A stretch of 64,000 nucleotides of DNA, from positions 22,892,460 to 22,956,459 of the forward strand of contig OZ022500.1 in NCBI GenBank assembly GCA_963989385.1. Direction: 5' to 3'. The position numbers and the translations under genes were made by a program. Source of the DNA: Ctena decussata (lineage: Eukaryota; Mollusca; Bivalvia; Lucinida; Lucinidae). A model generated the notes under the pieces. It had not been told where the DNA came from. It searched no databases and was given only the letters and a program-made list of their open reading frames with translations. Within the stretch, counting starts at the first letter, position 1. The number at the start of each line of letters is the position of its first letter. Positions 30,838 through 37,312 of this stretch are shown here, one piece after another.

Positions 30838-31209
30838 TTAGACTTGGTCTTCCGGGTGATAAGCGTAACGTTTTGGTAATGACTGAATTGTCTTAGCCTT
30901 CTTACGTTTTTCACCACCTTGCTTCTTACGTTCTCGTTCTATTTCGGATTTGGCTATCTCTAAGGCTTGAGCCACGGGCGTCACCTGTTTCAACACGGGC
31001 CTTTGTTGTTCCTGAATATCTTTTTGTAGAGCTTCCATTTCCTTCAGTTGTCTGTTTCTCTTCCCAATGCCGACGATATACCGTCCCTTATGATCGGGTT
31101 GAACGTACCCGTCGCTCAAGTCTTTAAAATGCTGGTACCATTGGTCATAGTCTGGCACGTATGGGACCCATTTCTGTTGTTTAACATCGTATACTTCAAT
31201 GGAACCCAT
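30838..31209 (-). CDS. Charged Polinton protein, 123 residues
   Basis: N-terminal part has W..Y...Y.QWYQHFKDL and GYVQPDHKGRYIVGIGKR; residues 45-105 are a K/E/Q-rich probable coiled coil (LKEMEALQKDIQEQQRP, IERERKKQGGEKRKK). No enzyme motif. Overlaps the upstream penton-like gene by 14 nt and lies 11 nt before the major capsid gene, so probably a virion or assembly protein. Family not identified with certainty. Confidence 0.75.
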   Translation of the reverse strand: MGSIEVYDVKQQKWVPYVPDYDQWYQHFKDLSDGYVQPDHKGRYIVGIGKRNRQLKEMEALQKDIQEQQRPVLKQVTPVAQALEIAKSEIERERKKQGGEKRKKAKTIQSLPKRYAYHPEDQV

Positions 31210-31627
31210 TCTTCTTGAAATGCAGAACGCAATGAAGGTCGTTGGATTCGAATTGCACGGGATTAAGATCCGAGTCCAGCAGGTACACTCTTACGGTGAT
31301 CAAATTCGTGACGTTCACTGGGAGATAAGAGCCCTCTTCAAACGTCTCTGATTTGTATTTCCTGGACTTGTTTTCTATCTCGATATTTCTCAACACCGAT
31401 ATCAATTTATTTCTGACGTATGATTCCTCCACGATATCTGAGCAAAGGTAGAGTCTTCTTGTCTTGGGTTTAAAATCGCAAGTGAACGAGACTTGTTTAA
31501 GGGCACACAACCACTGACCCTCGAGGGAGTAAAACTTCGGAAGTTGAACAGAAAAGTCAGAAGGGTTGTTATTCTTACGCACATCGAGAGAGTCTTGGCT
31601 ACTGAGGTACAAGTAAAAGTCAGTCAT
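31196..31627 (-). CDS. Candidate penton/minor capsid protein
   Basis: 143 residues, predicted mostly beta. FYLYLSSQDSLDV, then NNPSDFSVQLPKFYSLEGQW and CALKQVSF are followed by LYLCSDIVEESYV, and the C-terminus is DLHCVLHFKK. The pattern (FYL.LSS..S....N....F...LP....L.G.W...L....) matches the small jelly-roll minor capsid protein of Polintons as I remember it; function therefore by family resemblance. ATG overlaps the stop of the gene before it (ATGA), and its 3' end overlaps the next gene. Confidence 0.65.
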   Translation of the reverse strand: MTDFYLYLSSQDSLDVRKNNNPSDFSVQLPKFYSLEGQWLCALKQVSFTCDFKPKTRRLYLCSDIVEESYVRNKLISVLRNIEIENKSRKYKSETFEEGSYLPVNVTNLITVRVYLLDSDLNPVQFESNDLHCVLHFKKNGFH

Positions 31628-31968
31628 TCTCTGGCTGTGATAATTTCGTCTATGATGGTCTGTATCAGATAAACTGTTTTCAACAGGGCCGATACCACAG
31701 AACGATGTCGGTTGACCAACCTTTTCTTTCTTTTCACACTGACTCTTGGGGATGCCAACGTTCTTAGGATGAATCGCCTTCTTTCAAAAAGCTGTGCGTC
31801 TCTTCTTAGCGGGTTGATACGTCCATTTATCAACCGTTTGGCTACTTCTCCGATGGCTAACAGCTGATTCCTCATTATGTTTTGTAGCAATGATTTACGA
31901 ACGCCTGGTCCTGCGTTCCTAAGAGTGACTAAATAGTGTATGAACGGATACACTTTGGAATGTTCCAT
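31624..31968 (-). CDS. Small basic helical protein X2 (paralogue of 28469-28792)
   Basis: 114 residues from the ATG at 31966-31968; the frame is open 7 codons further to a GTG but no ATG. F.HYLVTLRNAG is followed by KSLLQNIMRNQLLAIGEVA, R-rich middle sequence, SVKRKKRLV and VSALLKTVYLIQTIIDEI. It aligns over its whole length with the X1 protein of the plus block. Highly basic and helical; function unknown. Separated by 25 bases from the TBP-like stop and overlapping the penton-like start. Confidence 0.8.
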   Translation of the reverse strand: MEHSKVYPFIHYLVTLRNAGPGVRKSLLQNIMRNQLLAIGEVAKRLINGRINPLRRDAQLFERRRFILRTLASPRVSVKRKKRLVNRHRSVVSALLKTVYLIQTIIDEIITARE

Positions 31969-31993
31969 GGTTTTGTCTGTATGTACCACTCAT

Positions 31994-32518
31994 TCACTTC
32001 TTACGCGTGTAAAGTTCCAGTTCGATCAGTGTTGGATAGACCACATCGTCGATCTGTGAGGATGATTTAATTCCCGTCAGTACCACTTTACCTGTATGAA
32101 AACAGCAACAGTTGACTCCGTCTGTCTTAAAATTGAGCGCGGGGAACAACTCAGGTTCGTAGATAAGGTTTCTCTTTTTGGCTAACGTTTGCAAGTCAAG
32201 TCCACAACTAAGAGTGTGACATGCGGAAACCGTGATCAGCTTGACCTTTTTAAGGCGGACTGGAAAACCGAGTTTTTGAAGTTGTCTAGCGTATCGTCTT
32301 AGTCTCTGTCGTCCCTCTTCAAAGCTCGAAACTCTCCCATTGCAGTTGATAACACCATTAGAGAACACCAAACAGTTGCCTCCAATAACCTTGTGCTGCC
32401 ATATGAGTCCAGGAAAAGTCCTGGGATTATACTTAGCGTTCCATATATGTTGGCACAATTTTAACAAGTCAATAGGGCAGCCTACACTGGCACTGTAGAC
32501 CACATTTGTTATTTTCAT
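31994..32518 (-). CDS. TBP-like protein (TATA-binding protein fold)
   Basis: 174 residues made of the two imperfect repeats of the TBP core. Repeat 1 (1-87) has NAKYNPRTFPGLI, LVFSNGVINCNG and RRYARQLQKLGFP; repeat 2 (88-174) has YEPELFPALNF and CCCFHTGKVVLTG. The four phenylalanines that TBP inserts into TATA DNA are all present by alignment to the family: F35, F52, F125, F140. Many surface positions differ, and there is no N-terminal extension. TBP recruits RNA polymerase II to TATA promoters; here it would probably serve the element's own promoters. It sits between the integrase and the small basic protein. A fast-evolving captured host TBP is the simplest origin. The call rests on motif order, not a search. 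Confidence 0.88.
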   Translation of the reverse strand: MKITNVVYSASVGCPIDLLKLCQHIWNAKYNPRTFPGLIWQHKVIGGNCLVFSNGVINCNGRVSSFEEGRQRLRRYARQLQKLGFPVRLKKVKLITVSACHTLSCGLDLQTLAKKRNLIYEPELFPALNFKTDGVNCCCFHTGKVVLTGIKSSSQIDDVVYPTLIELELYTRKK

Positions 32519-32560
32519 GTTGCCGCTTTCTGGACAAATGTAAACTGGGTGACTGTCCCA

Positions 32561-32571
32561 TCCTATTTATT
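32561..32571 (-). promoter_or_regulatory. AATAAATAGG: integrase poly(A) signal and possible TATA-like box
   Basis: On the minus strand AATAAA (32566-32571) lies 24 bases past the integrase stop. The same bases form ATAAATAG, 45-50 bases upstream of the TBP-like ATG at 32518, in a 76-base gap that must hold the end of one gene and the start of the next. Confidence 0.45.
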
Positions 32572-32594
32572 CAGGACAAAGTCACGTGGTTTGT

Positions 32595-33713
32595 CTAAGA
32601 ATAATCTTTCACGTCTGCTTCCGGTATCCAACTATCGTACTTCTTGGGCCAGTGCAACCAACGCACTAGGACTTCTTTTTGTTTGTGTCGTACTCGCCTC
32701 TTTAATATCTTTTCAATGTGGTATTCTGTAGAAGGGTCGACGTTCACGGCCTGTAATTCTGGGGTATAAAAAGTACCCTCCACCTTGTCACCATCCCAGT
32801 CTATTAGGGTATATACGGGTAAGTCTTCTCTTCTAAAACGTGTGTGGATCTTAAAAAGTTCGCCAGTCCACTTTTGGGAATACTCTCTATCGAACAGGCT
32901 CCTCACATGAGACAAACGTACAGTCTGTCCTATTTTATACTTGTAATTCTTTTTGACGCTCTTCTTAGACCTCTTGGAAGGTGCATGTGTTCTCAGTAAG
33001 TATTGCTGTAGTCTACTTTCTCCCTCGTTGTCCTTTGTGATGGAGGCTGGTGATTTACCCAGACTTCGATGTATTGTATGATTATAACTGTACACTACAT
33101 CTTGCAGAACGTCTATATAGCGTTGTGATCTATGTTTCATCATATATCTAAACAATTTATGTTTCAACGTCTTGATCAGGCGTTCGCTATAGTTGGCTTT
33201 GGTCTCTGTGTTCAAGGCGTAGAAATGATGAATAGTCTGATCTCGTAAATATTTATTGACTTCTTTGCTACGGAATTCCTGGCCACGATCCGTTCTGATC
33301 ATGTTCGGTTTTCTTGTTCCAGACATGATTAGCTTGAGGGCTTGTAAGACATCGCGTCCTTTTTTGCTTTTGATGGGTTGACAGTGGGTAAAGCGGGAAA
33401 AAATGTCAATGGCGACCAATACGTATTTGATATCGTCATTTTGTTTAGCTAGATCAACCATGTCCATGAGATCCATATCCCACTGACTGTCAATTCCAGC
33501 CACTATAACTCGCGACCGGGTATATTTGCGTCTGGCGCCTCTGGTCAGGGAATAAGACTCTTGGTCTTGTAACCATTTTCGTATACGGTGCCTACCAATT
33601 TTATATTTTCCCTCGGTCTTAACGAACTGATACAGCTTCTCTGGTCCTAAATAACTAGACGGGGTTTTGGGATCATAATACAAAGAAGACAAATACTGTT
33701 TCCAGTCAGTCAT
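32595..33713 (-). CDS. Polinton integrase with C-terminal chromodomain
   Basis: 372 residues from the ATG at 33711-33713; the frame is open 6 codons further to a non-ATG codon. Retroviral-type DDE integrase: D81 in QWDMDLMDM, D142 in IRTDRGQEF and E178 in NYSERLIK, with 35 residues between the last two (DD35E). An SH3-like region is followed by a chromodomain (about 325-368: YHIEKILKRR, KEVLVRWLHWPKKYDSWIP). It cuts and joins the element ends and makes the 6-bp duplication seen at the boundaries; the chromodomain may steer insertion to marked chromatin. A GTAAGAAT motif lies 30 bases upstream. Confidence 0.95.
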   Translation of the reverse strand: MTDWKQYLSSLYYDPKTPSSYLGPEKLYQFVKTEGKYKIGRHRIRKWLQDQESYSLTRGARRKYTRSRVIVAGIDSQWDMDLMDMVDLAKQNDDIKYVLVAIDIFSRFTHCQPIKSKKGRDVLQALKLIMSGTRKPNMIRTDRGQEFRSKEVNKYLRDQTIHHFYALNTETKANYSERLIKTLKHKLFRYMMKHRSQRYIDVLQDVVYSYNHTIHRSLGKSPASITKDNEGESRLQQYLLRTHAPSKRSKKSVKKNYKYKIGQTVRLSHVRSLFDREYSQKWTGELFKIHTRFRREDLPVYTLIDWDGDKVEGTFYTPELQAVNVDPSTEYHIEKILKRRVRHKQKEVLVRWLHWPKKYDSWIPEADVKDYS

Positions 33714-33742
33714 CTTTATTGAGACATACAAAATACATTCAT

Positions 33743-33750
33743 ATTCTTAC
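33743..33750 (-). promoter_or_regulatory. GTAAGAAT motif upstream of the integrase
   Basis: Minus-strand copy of the motif, between the stop of the 52-residue gene (33769) and the integrase ATG (33713). Confidence 0.4.
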
Positions 33751-33768
33751 GATACAATAGATCAAATA

Positions 33769-33927
33769 CTACAATACAACACTGTACAAATGTTCATTTT
33801 CTTGTCTTTCAAACACTTCTATCAATCGTTCCGCGGCTTCTCTGGCTTCCCCTCGTAACTGACGGCATCTCATCCAGAACAAGAGTTCATCTAACAAAGC
33901 TATGGTCATCATCGTAATCGCAAACAT
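33769..33927 (-). CDS. 52-residue Polinton protein
   Basis: A short frame whose ATG (33925-33927) comes 3 bases after the stop of the BIR gene. It begins with a hydrophobic stretch (MFAITMMTIALLDELLFW) and continues as a charged amphipathic helix (RCRQLRGEAREAAERLIEVF). It could be a membrane-anchored helix protein. No family recognised. Tight spacing on both sides and the strong helix pattern make it likely to be real despite its size. Confidence 0.6.
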   Translation of the reverse strand: MFAITMMTIALLDELLFWMRCRQLRGEAREAAERLIEVFERQENEHLYSVVL

Positions 33928-33930
33928 GTT

Positions 33931-34293
33931 TTACATAGGTTCGTCTCTGGTATCTCTCCAGTTTTGAAGGTTTTTTGGGTCCAATGTTCTTACAAAATTA
34001 CTGGATCCCGTCCCGAACCCTCCTAAAGTTGCACTGGTTCCGAACGTGAATCCCTGTTGTCGTGGTGCCCCGACCATCTTGAGGTATTCACAATTGGGTG
34101 CCCATTTATAGTGTTCTTTGACGGCGTCGTCGTCTCTTTCCCACGAGCCTAATTTCACGTGGCACCTAAAACACTGGCAAACGTCTGATTTTCCAGTATA
34201 ATACAATCCAGCTCTTGCCAATTGGTACTTGTCAGGCAGCATTTGTTTTGGATACGTATCGAACGTTTTGAGTCTGGTTTCGTAATATTCCAT
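33931..34293 (-). CDS. BIR-domain protein (inhibitor-of-apoptosis-like)
   Basis: 120 residues with one BIR domain at about 3-72. The ligands fit the family rule exactly: C41-x2-C44-x16-H61-x6-C68, with GLYYTGKSDVCQCFRC and the GSWERDDDAVKEHYKWAPNC segment. No RING, CARD or second BIR; residues 75-120 are G/S/T-rich without a known motif. Cellular and baculoviral IAPs use BIR domains to hold caspases or their activators, so a role in delaying host cell death is plausible, but a lone BIR can do other things (for example survivin in mitosis). Upstream on its own strand, TATATATAAAC at 34361-34371 is a TATA candidate. Confidence 0.9.
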   Translation of the reverse strand: MEYYETRLKTFDTYPKQMLPDKYQLARAGLYYTGKSDVCQCFRCHVKLGSWERDDDAVKEHYKWAPNCEYLKMVGAPRQQGFTFGTSATLGGFGTGSSNFVRTLDPKNLQNWRDTRDEPM

Positions 34294-34360
34294 GTTGTTT
34301 TTGGTAGATGTACAGTCCGTGACATCAATGTCGAGAATGACGATGTATCGTGGACATGTC

Positions 34361-34371
34361 GTTTATATATA
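34361..34371 (-). promoter_or_regulatory. TATA-box candidate of the BIR gene
   Basis: Minus-strand TATATATAAAC about 70 bases upstream of the BIR ATG. Confidence 0.5.
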
Positions 34372-34504
34372 CATCATCTGTAGTCTGATTGGTCGATATT
34401 TGTAGAAATAAGTTCTATTTTACGACATGTTTCAACTTGTACATTATTTGCAAGGTATTTTATAGTCTTATTTTAGCTTGTACATTACTTATTCACTGTA
34501 GGGT

Positions 34505-34996
34505 TCACCAGTTGTTATAATCGTTCGGGTTACATTCTGAGCACTGTAACGCTCCCAATTGGTTCATGTGATCACTTTGCATGTAACAGGGTACAACTGC
34601 GTCCAATTCCGGTAAGGCCTTTCCTATTTCAGGTACGAGTTCTTTCAAGCGTTTGTGTTCGTCAGGTCTCAAGCACAACCCCTTTTTCGTAGGTACCACG
34701 TCATTTTGAGGCTTCCAATACTGTCTGATGTTCACACATACGCTGCCCTGGGTAACTGTGCAATATACGTTCCCACCGAGGTGACTGTTGTAGTTCGTTT
34801 TGTCTGTCAGTGCCTGGTCTACGTATTCTAAGTAATCAACCCAATTCTTCCATCGCATCAAGGTTAAACTGATACCTTTCTTTGTCGGTTTGTTGTCTTT
34901 CCATTCTCTCAGGTCGACTCTCATCTCCCCTTTCCATTCGCTGACCTCCACGTATCGTTCATTTCCCAGCTGGTATCTACATCTGAATTGAGACAT
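34505..34996 (-). CDS. Tandem PC4-like transcription cofactor
   Basis: 163 residues with two copies of the PC4/p15 single-strand-DNA-binding fold. Copy 1 (8-63): YQLGNERYVEVSEWKG, MRVDLREW, KKGISLTLMRW. Copy 2 (68-132): VYCTVTQGSVCVNIRQYW, KKGLCLRPDEHKRLKELVPE. The KKG.SLT signature is strong in copy 1 and weaker in copy 2. A Cys pair (C152, C155) lies in a tail of no known family. PC4 binds melted promoter DNA and stimulates RNA polymerase II; PC4-like proteins of some phages and chloroplasts act in replication or recombination, so a role with the element's replication fork is the main alternative. First gene of the minus block, with a TATA box. Confidence 0.88.
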   Translation of the reverse strand: MSQFRCRYQLGNERYVEVSEWKGEMRVDLREWKDNKPTKKGISLTLMRWKNWVDYLEYVDQALTDKTNYNSHLGGNVYCTVTQGSVCVNIRQYWKPQNDVVPTKKGLCLRPDEHKRLKELVPEIGKALPELDAVVPCYMQSDHMNQLGALQCSECNPNDYNNW

Positions 34997-35028
34997 GTTG
35001 AAGTGTGAGTGCCTTTGGAGGGTTTTTG

Positions 35029-35036
35029 CTTTTATA
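35029..35036 (-). promoter_or_regulatory. TATA box of the PC4-like gene
   Basis: Minus-strand TATAAAAG, 33-40 bases upstream of the ATG at 34996 and close to the right TIR. A canonical polymerase II core promoter. Confidence 0.65.
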
Positions 35037-35072
35037 GACCCTAGTTCGTTCGCGATTGGTTAATTGATTTCG

Positions 35073-35211
35073 ACATGTGATCCGTAATTACGTCATCCCT
35101 GCTGACACAAAAGTCGATGGCCTCCAGGTGACACATAATCCGTCATTACGTCATCCATGTTGACACAAGTGTCGTGGAGAGGGTTGGCACGAAAGAAACC
35201 CCTATACTACT
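35073..35211 (-). repeat. Polinton right terminal inverted repeat (139 bp)
   Basis: Reverse complement of 17565-17703 with four substitutions and no gap. Carries the two ATTACGTCATCC words that match the CRE-like array near polB. Confidence 0.95.
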
Positions 35212-35217
35212 ACTCAG
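35212..35217. repeat. Polinton target-site duplication, right copy
   Basis: ACTCAG, identical to 17559-17564. Confidence 0.9.
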
Positions 35218-36498
35218 TACAGATTTTGTGTTTTTATTCCTCAAAAAATGTCAAGATCTAGTGGCAGTTTGATGCAGATTAATGCGTTTTCAAAACGTTC
35301 CATGGCTTACAAAGACAGGGTCATAAATCTGATGGCAAGCTACAATACGGTTTGATTACAGTTATGTTCAAAAATATTTTTTAAAAATTGTTTTTCTGCA
35401 AAGTAGAAACTGACTGTTAAGTATACACATGCTATAGGAAAGGGTATCGTTTATTTTGCAAATGGGAGGCAAAATTGCCTCAAGGGAGGCATTTTTAAAC
35501 TGCTTCCCTGTACAAAATATTAATGTTCCATATGGGAAATGGGTTCTCTTTTGAACAGGGGAATTAACTCTACCATTTTTATTCTTGTCGCTATTCCTAC
35601 ACTGTAAAAATGTATTTAGATTCTTAACAAAACATGCAGTCCGATTTTTTATGTGTTTAAATCGTAACATGTTCAATTTGCAACATGTTTAGGTTTATGT
35701 TTAGAAATTAAACATGTACAAAACTGGTTATGCTTACCTTTTATTTTGAAAATTTCCTGTCAACATTTTCGTCTCTTTTTTCGTTCTTCAACGGGAAAAA
35801 GAGACAATGGATTCACCCGAAACGCGTATCAGAATAAAACGTGTTTAGCAGACTTTGTCTGGGAAAATAATAGAAAAGGCGTACATTTTTAGCTGTATGA
35901 CATAGCCTATTCCTAAACATGCGTACACCTAAACATGTAACCACTTGTGTTTTATAACTAAGCGCGATTTTTACAGTACAATAGGGATTAATATTTAGGA
36001 AAGAATTTGCTCCCCTAGGAGTAGACCCCAGTTTGGAAGGACCTCTTCATCCAGGGAAGAAAACAAGAAGTCACAAAAAGTTGCCCTTCTCGTGAAAATG
36101 GTGAAAAAAACGAAGGTGTTCCCACATTCCTAAAGTAAGATTGTTCAGTCTAACTCTTTCATACCATCAGTATACTCAGAGCTTTAGATAAGAGGGAGTA
36201 TTAAGAGGGAGTATTTAGTGATAATTAGGGATATTTTTTTGTTAATTCTGCATAAAAACATATGTTGAAACCCCTCATCTGAACCGTCTCGACGAAACGG
36301 TTCAGATGAGGGATCACAACATATGGTTTCAATGAGAAATAAAAAAAAATATCCCTCAATTATCATCAAATACCCCTCTAGAGCTCTGATAATGATACAG
36401 TAGTTAGGAAGGAGACTGTGATAAATATGTCGTTGGCGTTTAAAATAATTTCTCCGTTCAGTTCTATGCAAACAAGCGCGTCTGTAGGTGAAGTGTCA
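35218..36498. repeat. Gene-free flank with a large imperfect palindrome (36175-36395)
   Basis: 35218-36170 shows no supported gene. The palindrome centres on CCGTCTCGACGAAACGG, with arms CATATGTTGAAACCCCTCATC / GATGAGGGATCACAACATATG and outer arms GATAATTAGGGATATTTTTTT / AAAAAAAAATATCCCTCAATTATC. It is MITE-like. Confidence 0.6.
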
Positions 36499-36690
36499 GG
36501 CGCCCCAGTTGGTTAGTGGGTTAAGCGCTGGCCTGCTGATCTAGTGGTCCCGAGTTCGATTCCCGGAGGCGGAAATACTTTCAACCGTAAACGGGTTCCA
36601 TTGAAAGCATGGTTTCAGTGTCACCTTCCCATCGTCCTGATATGACTGAAATACTGTTGAAAAGGACGTAAAATCGCGAACCAGTCATCC
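36499..36690 (+). mobile_element. tRNA-headed SINE, plus copy
   Basis: A polymerase III head: A-box-like GGTTAGTGGGTTAAGCGCTGG and B-box GGTCCCGAGTTCGATTCC, followed by a non-tRNA body with ATGACTGAAATACTGTTG. Paired with an inverted copy at 37123-37312. Confidence 0.8.
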
Positions 36691-37122
36691 TATTGTTTTT
36701 GTTGTTGTATTATTGCTTTAAGTCCACGGTAAACAGCTATGGTCTTATCGGGACGGTCAGTTAATCTAATCCGTAAATAAATAAGATCAGACACAATGAA
36801 CATATAAAAAGACACCATTGCTTCATTTGGGGAGTCATAATATTATGGCCCGGAGGGGTGGGGGCGAGTGGGGGGCACTATTCTTTAAAGAATAAGGACC
36901 GGGGTCAATATTTTACAAGTATTATCGAGGGGGGTCATTGCTTTTTAACTGGAGTCAGTATTCTATAGAAAAGAGGTCACTTTTTCTGTACAATAATGAC
37001 CGGTGGGAGCGGTCATTATTCTATTGGGGTCGCTTTACTTCGTTACATCGGCAATCTGCCCGTAGGTATTCAGACAAGCAGAACTTCGGTGAAAACCGGA
37101 AGTCGACATCACGGCCCCGGGG

Positions 37123-37312
37123 TTAATGGATGGATAACTAACTATTTTACGCCCTTTTCAACAGTATTTCAGTCATATCAGGACAATGGGAAGGTGATGA
37201 TGAAAGGCCGTGTGCCATGGAGCATCGTTTACGGTCAGAAAACTTTACGCGGTCGAACTCGGGACCGCTAGATTAGCAGACCAGCGCTTAACCCACTGAG
37301 CTACCGAAGCTC
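37123..37312 (-). mobile_element. tRNA-headed SINE, minus copy
   Basis: Same family as 36499-36690, reverse orientation: A-box-like AGCTCAGTGGGTTAAGCGC, B-box GGTCCCGAGTTCGACC, and ACTGAAATACTGTTGAAAAG in the body. The two copies face each other 430 bases apart. Confidence 0.8.

Larger units (their letters stand above)
17565..35211. mobile_element. Complete Polinton/Maverick element (polintovirus-like), 17,647 bp
   Basis: Bounded by TIRs starting AGTAGTATAGGGG and by a 6-bp direct duplication. It encodes the diagnostic Polinton set: protein-primed-type DNA polymerase B, FtsK/HerA-like packaging ATPase, adenovirus-type cysteine protease, double jelly-roll major capsid protein, a candidate penton protein and a retroviral-type integrase. 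It also carries a TBP-like, a tandem PC4-like, a BIR-domain and a SprT-like zincin gene. Every core frame is uninterrupted and the two TIRs differ at only 4 of 139 positions, so the insertion looks recent and possibly still competent. Genes form two convergent blocks meeting near 29.1 kb, with the zincin gene in the left arm on the minus strand. Confidence 0.97.

Noticed and set aside
31969..31989. GTG start for the X2 protein
   Set aside because: Alignment with the X1 protein supports the ATG at 31968; GTG starts are not expected in an animal.
33714..33731. Earlier integrase start
   Set aside because: The codon is TTG; the ATG at 33711-33713 is used instead.
36505..36570. A free tRNA gene
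   Set aside because: A and B boxes are present, but the sequence continues into a SINE body and an inverted copy is nearby; no complete cloverleaf could be confirmed.
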